Assembly: GCF_964340395.1 (NCBI RefSeq)
Contig: NC_135556.1
Coordinates: 17,077,642 to 17,141,641, forward strand
Direction: 5' to 3'
Length of the DNA stretch: 64,000 nucleotides
Origin: Glandiceps talaboti
Lineage: Eukaryota > Hemichordata > Enteropneusta > Spengelidae
Under the pieces are notes generated by a model. It saw only the letters and a program-made list of their open reading frames with translations. It was not told the DNA's origin and ran no database searches. Made by a program: the position numbers and the translations under genes. Below are positions 56,901-64,000 of this stretch, piece by piece (the stretch's first letter is position 1; every line of letters starts with the position of its first letter).

Positions 56901-59900
56901 TATATTTTTTGACCACTAGGAGTGCTGTTCAAAAGGAGCTTTTGGACCAAACTGGCGAATTACAGTAGTCAAGTCAAGTACAGTACTAGATACACTAGTC
57001 TCCTCATTTTAGCAGTGTTTTGATATCAAAAAGTCAATTGTATTGTTAGTCAGTCCAAAGAATTAATGTGTATTATATTCAGGAACTCACAGGGTTGTTT
57101 TATAGGCTCATTTACTTTGTTTATCTAGAAGTACACATTTCTGCTGCTGTTTGATTTTTTGAAAGTGAAATTTTGTGTGATTGTGAAAATGGTGTTTTGT
57201 GGAAAAACAACAGCCTGGCTGTTTCTTGACCTTTTACAAATACAGAGTGACAAAAAATCATTGCCAGATAATATTTTCAAATTATGATTATTAATTGTTA
57301 GGATATTTTTATTTGAAGAGTGGTTACCAGATTACACAACAAAGGGTTCCCTTGGCAACTGATGGGAAAGTAGAGTTTTCCTTGTTTGATCCTGGCAGTA
57401 AAAAGGAACCAGTTAAAAAGACAGTGAGATTACAACAAGTACAATTAGAACATGATAGTGGTAAAAGTCTACATGATGAGGATAATCAAGAAACACTTGT
57501 TGACCTTAATAGAGCAGGTAAATCATTGTTGTGTTATGAACAGGTAAATCACCAATGTTGGAAATGCAGATTGTAGAAACAGTTGTCCCTAAGGGGTGAG
57601 ATCAATACTTCAATGTAGGATGAAAATGTCATTCTTTTTAATACTTAGGGGATTGGGTTTTTTGAACCATTTTAGTTCTCATCCGACAAAATCGATCTTA
57701 CTTTTAATTGAATCTGTTGTCTACCCCAAAATGCAATTATTTCTTTAACATGTTGTCAAATCAAGAAATGGAAGAATGTTCACTATATATTGGTAGTAAA
57801 ATGCATGACACTGAAATATAGTAAAGTGTCAAAAAAAGAGCCTTTTCTTCACTAGATACTGGCTTCATATTCATAACACTACATACTACTACACACTGAT
57901 TGAAATTTATTGCTGTCTGAAACAATTATCAATTTTGGCCAATGAAATTAGAGGAAGGGTTTGAAGGGTCTGATTTTACATCACCTACAATTACTTGTGA
58001 TTACAGGGAAACATCAATTAATCTTGTGCCTTTATAGGGTATCTTTAGTGTGGGCTATTGCATGATGGGAGTCAGCAGAAGTAATATATTCATGGTTGAA
58101 CAATGAATATTCACGACTCCTAAGTGCTTATTCCCTTCAGTGTAAAACATGTCATGAATATTCATTGTTCAACTGGGAATACAGTATATTATTTTTCCTT
58201 TATATTACCAATAAATGTAGAAATTTATTGTACATAGGAAAGTAAAAAACAATAACAAACTGATTGTCCGAGTCAAATGTGAAGGAAATATGAAGATGAG
58301 ATTTTAGCTAAACTATTCGTTTTATTGTTTGTTTGTTTGTTAGGTGTTGGGTTAATGGAGGTTGTGACCTTACCTGATATGTGCAATGGTACAGAAGCCT
58401 CAGCCTTGGTTAGAGAGTTACAACTCATCTTACAGTATCTTGGTACTTGTGATGGTAAAATGGAAGGTAGGAGACACAAAAAAATCATTTTAGAATTTTA
58501 GCAAAGAAGGAATTCATCTGTTTTGGCAGCTTCTTGATAGACATTGTTTGTTCTGCATAACATGTAAGTGTCTATAACAGGACAGTATGTCTGTCAAAAT
58601 TTTGATAAATATGGCACATTCCAATACTTACCCACCTTACAGTCATTTCTGAGAGAAGTGACACAAGAAGGCGTACCAGCTGGGTAAAAGTGATGGATAA
58701 AATTACATGGCAGTACAGGAAGTAGCCAATAAAATGATGTGAGGGTAATTACTTGTACCTGAAAATCATGTTATCTGAAACAAAGTTAGTAGAATATGCC
58801 ATTGAAAATGCCATTAACATTTGCCATGAAACAATGGGGAATAATTTATGTAAAGTAGGCTACAGTACTCGACTATCATGGCCCTCACTTTTGGTTTGGT
58901 CCAAAGACTGCTCCTGAACAGCACTCCTAGTGGCCAAACTGTAAAATCTTTTGTTTCTGTTTCACTTGTAAACAGAATATTGCATATTGGCATACAAAAT
59001 AGAACTTTCTTATTACTTAGTATTTGAAAATCTCACGTTTTAGTATTGTAAGCAGTCAATGTGTCTTTCAACTGATTTTAAATGTTCTTCTTCAATTTTT
59101 GCATTCATGTTTTACTGTTTTGTATCACCAGAGGGCTCACTTCGAGTTGATGCCAATATTTCTGTGAACAGACCAGGAGATCCACCAGGTACTCGTACAG
59201 AAGTGAAAAACATCAACAGTGCTCGCTTTGTTAAAATAGCAATAGGTATGTTGGACGACTTATTTAAGTTGCATTTCTTTGGCATAACATACGAAGCCTC
59301 AACATCATGAACAAGAACTAAAAATACTAATGAATTAACAATTTTTTTAATAGAAATACAAAGATTTGAAACTTGAAATGTTCATTTTCCGAATGGTATA
59401 CTGTATTACATGTACTTAAGTGCTGATTTGATATTGAATTGTAAACCCATTCTATAGGCTGGTTGTACCATTGGTGAAATCAACTATGTTGATATCTAGA
59501 ATAATGTAATGTACATAAACCACTATGACTACACACACTCTTGCCTTCTATACTACAGCTTCATGCACAGAAAGACTTGAGATTTTAAAAACACTTCATT
59601 ATATAGTTAATGGTAGCCCAGACTGTTGTCATAGTCTCCTATCTCCAGCCTACCTTTCACACTATGCCAATGCTTTCACCATTGCAAGCACAGAAATCTG
59701 TCCTGAATTTGAAATTTTCTCTGCTGAAATCCAATTGGATATCACATTTATATATTTTACTGCTAATTTAACTGTACAAGCTGATGTGGCTTACATTGAG
59801 GGGTGGGTGGGGGCAGGGGGGGGGGGGGTTGCTTACAGGGAGTTGAGTGGTATGATATTTCCTGTTGTTAACATGACTCTTCTGTAACCATGCCTGTTGG

Positions 59901-62900
59901 CAGATTTGCACAAATTTGTTTATTGCAAAACACTGTCAAAATCCATGGTGTGATTTGATGATAGGCTGAAGATAGTGGGACAACAAAGTGTATCTGTGTA
60001 CTAATTCACTATTTTTTATTTTTGCCTCAGATCATGAGATTGAAAGGCACATCCATGTTTTAGAAAATAATGGTCAGATTTACAATGAAACACGGTCATT
60101 TGACTTTAAACTAGGGTAAGTTAAATCTCATTTCTTGGATTCTCATTCCACTATATCAGTATACCTACTAATCTATCAGTATATCTACTAATCACAACTC
60201 AAATATTTACCTGGTATTTTCAAATCATGTGTCAGGTTCTGTAAATCAAACCTTATTATCTGTTAGCCAATGAAATTAGGTTGAGTCTAATCTAATCAAA
60301 TCATCTAATCCAATCCAATCCAATCTAATCAAATCAGATCAAATCATCTAATCCAGTCTAATCTAATCCAATACATGTATAATATAATGTAATGTAATCT
60401 AATCCAATCTAATGTAATCTAATCTTGTCTAATCTGTGTAATTCAATGCAGTCTAATTGTATGTAATGTTACAATATTTACAGTAAAACTGTGCCTATGA
60501 GGGTGAAGGAAGCCTTTGCAGATTATCGATTTATGCCCGAACCCAACCTACCACCATTGGTGTTATATGATAATATTAGTATTGGTATGACACAGAATAC
60601 TAATAATGCAGTCAACATTGATGGCCTACTCAAGAATTTACCAGAACTACCTGAAGAAAGACGACAGAGATTAATGAGGCAGTTTGGGATTCCTCTCAAA
60701 CAAAGTATTATATTAATGGTTGGTATAATTTGGTTAGTGCTAGTATAACCTAGTTAGTGGCTACTTCTCAACGACAGTATTATATTAATGGTTGTTATAG
60801 TTGGTTAGTGCTAGCACATATTGTTAGTGCTAGTATAATTTGGTTAAAAGCCAGAATAGCCTAGTTGGTGGCTAGTTTTAAAGCACAGCTTTGTACTGGT
60901 GGTTTGTATAGACTGGTTAACTGGTTAGTGCTAGTTTTTTTGGTTAGTGGCCAGTATAGCCTAGTTAGTGGCTACTTCTCAAATACACCATTACATTGGT
61001 GGTTTCTATAGACTGGTTAGTGGTAGTAGTTGGTGGTTAACAGCTTGTATAGCCTGGTTAATGGCCAGTATAGTCTAGTTAGTGACTAGTTTGTAAACAC
61101 AACATTATACTAATAGTTTATAGAGTGGTTAGAGCTAGTATTTGCTGGTTTATAGCAACATCAATCTCAAATACAATATTGTTATAAGTTGTACTGTAGG
61201 TATTGAATGTTGTTGATAAATTGATGCAATAGACAAAGAATAATTCATCACATTTTCAGTTTGCCAGTGAATCATTTATTTCACTCGTTGAAATCTTGAT
61301 ATGATCTCAGTAATTTTTGTTGGAGTATTTCACTTTTTCTGTTCAAGTGATGATAATCTTTAAGGACTGAATATATGTTTTGTCGGATCGTGGTTGTGCG
61401 ATGAAAGGGCCCAGCCTTGAGAGGGCCTGTAAGCGATACTACCAAGGTCTGCGAAATCCATATCTGGTCCACAAAGGTTTAACCATATACCCTATGGGTC
61501 ATTAAAATACGTTAGGAAACATATATTGCTTATTTTTGGAGAAAACATTGGTTCAACAATTTGTGTTACTGACCTTATTTGGGTAAAGTGTGTCAGGGTG
61601 TGATACAGCAAATTAATAGTATTGCACGAATGTGAGGGCGCTGTCTCACATTGTATCACAATGGAGGTGATACGGATGTGATAATGGATATATGATAAAG
61701 AGACCATTGTAATTGTAGATGTTACTAAATATTTATTTTGTATTACATGTATTTATATGACAGCAAGAACCAGGCTTAGTAGAGTATTATGAATGTATAA
61801 TGAAAGAGAACCCTAGTAGAGATGCCAATAAAGTTGCTAACTGGATCGTAACAGATCTACTCCGAGAATTAAACCAACGTGCAATGTCACTCAAAGAAAG
61901 GTATGTTTTTGATATGTTTGCATTGTGATATTATCAACCATTAAGTAGATATGTATACCGATATATATTTGTAAAAGTAGAATTCATTGAAAGCTCCTGT
62001 AACTTTAAATGTTTTGTTATATTCATTTAATTTTCAACCATTGAAATTTGTACCAAATATTTACATAGAACGGTTGTATTAATAGCCGGCCTGATGGGGC
62101 AGGCCTGTCACAAATCTGACTGCCTTAGTATGCCACAGGCCTGATGAGAAAGGTCTGCACAGCCCTGACATGACAGGCATGTTGAAACAGGCCTGCCACA
62201 GGTTTAACTGTTCAGGCCTGCCATAGGGCTGCCACAACCCTGATGGGACATGCCCTCCCACAGGCCTGATGGGACTGGCTTGCCACAGGCTTTCTACAGG
62301 CCTGATGAAACAGGCCTGCTATAGACCTGAAGGGACAGGTCTACCACAGACCTGATACATTTTTAGTGGAATACATAACAAGTTTATGATATGACAGTGC
62401 CATGATATGAAATAGTTTGATGGTGTCATTTATGTGTGTGTGTGTTCCATTTCAGTCCAATTTCAGCCACGTCACTTGGTGAATTAATAGATTTGATGGA
62501 TAAAGGTGTGATTTCTGCAAGTATTGGTAAAAAAATGATGTCACTTTTGTTTGATAAAGATTCCAAATCACTTTTAGAGGTAAGGGCTGTGTACAGTTGG
62601 TCATTTTGAAGAAAAGGACAAAAATGAGTGTGTCTACATGTTGGTGATTCTTTCAAGTCACAATTGCATAAAAATGACGATTAAAGTCAAAGGAAATATG
62701 AATCCATAGTTTTAATAAAAGTTCCTTAAAGTTTCTTTGATTATCCATTATATTTGTTCAGATACACATTAACAGTGTTGCCATCTTAACCATTGTGAAG
62801 TTGTATTTTTTTCTTATCTGACCACATAGTGTTTGTAAACTTTTTAAAAAGATGTTCGGTTTCACAGGTCATGTGAAACTCTGAAATCAAATGAGAAATC

Positions 62901-63246
62901 CTTAACATTGTGGAAAAAACTATTAATCAGTAATTTTATGATAGATGAAACATTTCAGAGGATCATTTAGTTTTCTGTAAAACATATTTTTCTCAATTAA
63001 GTAATTGTTTAATATAATGAAAGATGCAATATCTGTAGTTTGATGGAAATATCTATATTAATTGAATACAATACAATTATGTCTAGTAATATTTTTCATT
63101 TCATACAGATTATTGAGGCTAATAATTGGGCCCAGATCCGAGATGAAGAAGTGTTGGAAGAATTATGCAGCAAGATACTGGTAGAAAATAAAGATGTGGT
63201 GAGGAAAATGTTATTAAAAATGGGAATACCAATTCAATCAATATGA
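52733..63246 (+). CDS. GATB: Mitochondrial glutamyl-tRNA(Gln) amidotransferase subunit B, 11 exons
   Basis: GatB of the mitochondrial GatCAB complex, which transamidates Glu-tRNA(Gln) to Gln-tRNA(Gln) for organelle translation. The CDS is join(52733-52857, 54851-55016, 56601-56714, 57319-57517, 58344-58466, 59132-59245, 60031-60115, 60484-60718, 61764-61900, 62456-62579, 63109-63246), 519 residues. All junctions are GT-AG with compatible phases. Residues 1-41 form an Arg/Lys/Ser-rich, acid-poor leader typical of mitochondrial import. The catalytic GatB core follows: [12 protein letters not shown] (51-62), [33 protein letters not shown] (197-209, the GatB signature), [12 protein letters not shown], and [11 protein letters not shown] (323-333). 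The YqeY-like tRNA-binding tail starts near residue 388. The C terminus is about 35 residues shorter than I expect for the family, ending MGIPIQSI just after a possible cryptic donor, so a final exon outside the window is possible. Confidence 0.95.
52858..54850 (+). other. GATB intron 1 (1,993 bp)
   Basis: GT-AG, with a T-rich acceptor tract ending TTTTTCAG. It contains a LINE 3' remnant (53787-53967) and otherwise unique AT-rich sequence. Confidence 0.8.
53787..53967 (+). mobile_element. LINE (non-LTR retrotransposon) 3' remnant with (GATT)n tail
   Basis: From 53787 the sequence reads [20 protein letters not shown], then AFKK. After a one-base frameshift at about 53859 it continues [10 protein letters not shown]. 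The W-N-x-L-P-x-x-I-R and F-K-x-x-L-K-x-x-L-F pattern is the C-terminal end of CR1/L2/Rex-type LINE ORF2 proteins. A (GATT)n tail (about 53924-53967) follows some 55 bp later. It is truncated at the 5' end and frameshifted, so it is dead. Confidence 0.75.
54851..55016 (+). CDS. GATB: GATB exon 2
   Basis: Encodes residues 42-97, including [20 protein letters not shown] and [20 protein letters not shown], the conserved start of the GatB catalytic fold. Donor GTGAGT at 55017, phase 0. Confidence 0.95.
55138..56524 (+). repeat. 25-bp minisatellite, about 55 units, in GATB intron 2
   Basis: The unit is CTGAAATTCATTGC followed by TGTGTGCAGTG (25 bp). Variants have GTGCACAGTG, GTGTACAATG or a 24-bp GATGCAGTG core. 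It fills almost 90% of the 1,584-bp intron. The GTGCAC variants are self-complementary, and at 56032-56055 one unit has become a perfect 24-bp palindrome (TTCAGCACTGTG plus its complement). Confidence 0.95.
56601..56714 (+). CDS. GATB: GATB exon 3
   Basis: Encodes residues 98-135, [20 protein letters not shown] through [12 protein letters not shown]. Acceptor TTGCTGCAG, donor GTAAGTG, phase 0 at both ends. The [12 protein letters not shown] block is strongly conserved in GatB. Confidence 0.95.
56892..56953 (+). repeat. Interspersed repeat B, copy 1 (GATB intron 3)
   Basis: About 62 bp beginning ACAAAAGATT, with ACCACTAGGAGTGCTGTTCA in the middle and TTTGGACCAAAC at the end. An inverted copy, roughly 80% identical by eye, lies at 58893-58955 in intron 5. 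Confidence 0.7.
57319..57517 (+). CDS. GATB: GATB exon 4
   Basis: Encodes residues 136-201 and one base of 202: [20 protein letters not shown], the [18 protein letters not shown] block, and LVDLNRAG. The acceptor (TTTATTTGAAG) is weak but is the one that keeps frame with exon 3. Donor GTAAAT, phase 1. Confidence 0.93.
57591..57973 (+). mobile_element. Interspersed repeat family A, copy 3 (GATB intron 4)
   Basis: The most complete copy. It starts AAGGGGTGAGATCAATACTT and ends AGAGGAAGGGTTTGAAGGGT near 57970. It aligns with copy 2 (43925-44259, inverted) over nearly its full length and with copy 1 (39051-39292). There is no coding capacity. Confidence 0.75.
58060..58176. mobile_element. Nested foldback, related to the 63388-63602 element (GATB intron 4)
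   Basis: GCATGATGGGAGTCAGCAGA at about 58064-58083 matches the terminal repeat of the 63388-63602 element. Just inside are 23-bp arms (58095-58117 and 58151-58173; one mismatch) reading GTTGAACAATGAATATTC and its complement around a 33-bp loop. Confidence 0.7.
58344..58466 (+). CDS. GATB: GATB exon 5
   Basis: Completes the signature ([12 protein letters not shown]) and encodes [20 protein letters not shown], ending in phase 1 of codon 243. Acceptor TTTGTTTGTTAG, donor GTAGGAG. Confidence 0.94.
58893..58955 (-). repeat. Interspersed repeat B, copy 2, inverted (GATB intron 5)
   Basis: Reverse complement of the intron 3 copy at 56892-56953. It contains TGAACAGCACTCCTAGTGGC. The pair encloses exons 4 and 5. 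Confidence 0.7.
59132..59245 (+). CDS. GATB: GATB exon 6
   Basis: Encodes [20 protein letters not shown] and [18 protein letters not shown], strongly conserved in GatB. Phase 1 at both ends; acceptor ATCACCAG, donor GTATGT. Confidence 0.95.
59246..60030 (+). other. GATB intron 6 (785 bp)
   Basis: Unique sequence with a G run at 59816-59828. It contains a 120-codon open frame (59525-59887) with no recognisable family, treated here as chance. Confidence 0.7.
60031..60115 (+). CDS. GATB: GATB exon 7
   Basis: Encodes [20 protein letters not shown] and RSFDFKLG, the family's E-I-x-R-x-I...N-E-T-R-x-F block. Starts phase 1, ends phase 2; acceptor TTGCCTCAG, donor GTAAGTT. Confidence 0.94.
60285..60440. 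repeat. Degenerate TAATC-type repeat in GATB intron 7
   Basis: Repeated TAATC/CAATC pentamers and AATGT variants fill most of the second half of the 368-bp intron. Confidence 0.8.
60484..60718 (+). CDS. GATB: GATB exon 8
   Basis: Encodes [30 protein letters not shown], and the helical [20 protein letters not shown] region up to ILM at residue 387. The donor GTTGGT is non-consensus and is repeated, with its exon edge, about 70 bp downstream. Confidence 0.92.
60703..61190 (+). repeat. Degenerate ~75-115-bp tandem array including the exon 8 edge
   Basis: About five diverged units share ATTATATTAATGGTT, then TGGTTAGTGCTAGTATA, then CCTAGTTAGTGGCTACTTCT and CAAA. The first unit starts inside exon 8 (last about 16 coding bases) and includes its splice donor; the second, from about 60774, repeats both. 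Confidence 0.8.
61764..61900 (+). CDS. GATB: GATB exon 9
   Basis: Encodes [20 protein letters not shown] and [18 protein letters not shown], the start of the YqeY-like helical tail. Acceptor TATGACAG, donor GTATGT, ends phase 2. Confidence 0.94.
62083..62353. repeat. AGGCCTG-rich degenerate tandem repeat in GATB intron 9
   Basis: Roughly 30-bp units around CAGGCCTGATGGGACAGGCC with many variants. It is distinctly GC-richer than the rest of the intron, and its AGGCCT cores are palindromic. Confidence 0.8.
62456..62579 (+). CDS. GATB: GATB exon 10
   Basis: Encodes [20 protein letters not shown] and [21 protein letters not shown]. Acceptor CATTTCAG, donor GTAAGG, ends phase 0. Confidence 0.94.
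63109..63246 (+). CDS. GATB: GATB exon 11 (last exon in window, C terminus uncertain)
   Basis: Encodes [20 protein letters not shown] and continues to a TGA stop at 63244-63246. The first 30 codons fit the family well. The last 15 ([15 protein letters not shown]) replace the longer tail expected. A GTGAGG after KDV (63199) could be a splice donor, in which case the true exon ends at 63198 and the terminal exon lies beyond the window. Confidence 0.75.
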   Translation: MIEANNWAQIRDEEVLEELCSKILVENKDVVRKMLLKMGIPIQSI

Positions 63247-63360
63247 GGCAGCCAAATATGTCCGATCAATCTAAAAAGACATTTTTGTTATTAAACTTTG
63301 GGTTTTAGAGAGTAAATTTCATGACTTACAAAACTTCCGTTACACATGTTTCACGAGAAA

Positions 63361-63366
63361 AATAAA
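63361..63366 (+). terminator. Candidate GATB polyadenylation signal
   Basis: AATAAA, 115 bp after the stop codon at 63246. It fits a short 3' UTR if the gene ends in exon 11. Confidence 0.45.
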
Positions 63367-63387
63367 TTGAAACTTTTAATCTCAGTG

Positions 63388-63602
63388 ATTGTTCAATGAA
63401 GTCGTTTCCATGGACATGCATTGCATCATGGGAGTCAGCAGACATGAATATGCATTAGCAGAACATGAATATTCATGACTTCAAAGTGCTCATATCCTTC
63501 CATTTAACAATCTTGAATAGTTATGTTTGCCTATTAGTATTCATATCTACTGACTCCCATGATGCAATGTACATCTATGGAAAGGACCTACACTGAACAA
63601 TT
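63388..63602. mobile_element. Long-TIR foldback element (MITE-like)
   Basis: The two ends are reverse complements over about 65-70 bp with a few mismatches: left ATTGTTCAATG...TTTCCATGGACATG then GCATCATGGGAGTCAGCAGA (63424-63443), right TACTGACTCCCATGATGCAATG (from about 63548) and TTCAGTG...GAACAATT at 63591-63602 in reverse. The roughly 75-bp centre is unique. It carries no protein. A related copy lies in GATB intron 4. Confidence 0.75.
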
Positions 63603-64000
63603 AAAGAGGAACAAGGTTCAACTCCTTTTTTCTCTCTCCGCAATGGCACATAATGTATTAAGGTGATGTAATGTTATGAAATGACTCACCAGTACCCAAC
63701 ATTTACAAAAATGCTTTATTACCTGGGGTGGCGTTCCCCTCTAAACAAATTTGATGAAATCCACTTCGTGTGGTACAACTGCAGCTATTTAGTGTTTTGT
63801 ATTTTGATGTGTGTAAGTTACACTGTCAGATTAAGTGTACTATGAGATATCAAACATAAGTATAAAAGTACCATTGTCTAGTTCCTTAACAAGATAGTCA
63901 CATGTTCCAGCTAAGACCTGAGAACCATTGATTCTGAGAGGAATCTCATCAAATTTCCATACCTTAGTACCCCCTATTAAGTGTGAAACACTGCACTTTT
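63603..64000. other. Unique sequence to window end, no gene recognised
   Basis: No exon matching the missing GATB C-terminal segment is recognisable here. Confidence 0.45.

Noticed and set aside
59525-59887. 120-codon frame inside GATB intron 6
   Set aside because: It lies between two exons whose phases join correctly without it; no homology to GatB or any family I recognise.
62141-62160. CTGATGAGAAAGG in intron 9 as a hammerhead
   Set aside because: It is part of the AGGCCTG tandem repeat and lacks stem II and the core spacing.

Overview
This is a nuclear genomic window from an animal, not a microbe. It holds intron-containing genes with GT-AG junctions, AT-rich non-coding DNA, dozens of di-, tri- and tetranucleotide arrays, minisatellites and decayed transposons. 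Two genes are well supported, both on the + strand. The first (2890-4140) is a class IV POU-homeodomain transcription factor (POU4/Brn3/unc-86 family). The second (52733-63246) is the nuclear gene for the mitochondrial glutamyl-tRNA(Gln) amidotransferase subunit B (GATB/PET112 family). Compact introns, the simple two-exon POU4 and the dense tetranucleotide arrays fit a marine invertebrate bilaterian such as a hemichordate, cephalochordate, annelid, mollusc or brachiopod. The sequence alone does not let me choose among these.

Layout. 1-2.9 kb: POU4 5' flank with a CRE and an E-box near the likely promoter. 2.89-4.14 kb: POU4, two exons around a 249-bp intron with no in-frame stop. 4.1-52.7 kb: about 48 kb with no recognisable gene. 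It holds microsatellites, a 32-bp minisatellite (18.4-19.2 kb), foldback/MITE-like elements (24.2 and 27.2 kb), LINE/SINE-like tails (28.1-28.5 kb), three copies of a roughly 0.25-0.4-kb interspersed repeat (39.1, 44 and 57.6 kb), and a minus-strand hammerhead ribozyme motif inside (TA)n arrays at 23.57-23.62 kb. 52.7-63.3 kb: GATB in 11 exons whose splice phases all agree (519 codons plus stop). Its introns carry a 1.4-kb 25-bp minisatellite, a LINE 3' remnant, foldback elements, and a tandem array that includes the exon 8/intron 8 junction. 63.4-63.6 kb: a long-TIR foldback element.

The two genes have unrelated jobs: neuronal/sensory cell identity for POU4, and mitochondrial Gln-tRNA synthesis for GATB. 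Their linkage may be old, because as I recall the human homologues POU4F2 and GATB both lie on 4q31. The most notable single signal is the complete hammerhead ribozyme core at 23570-23615, of the kind carried by Penelope-like retroelements and retrozymes.
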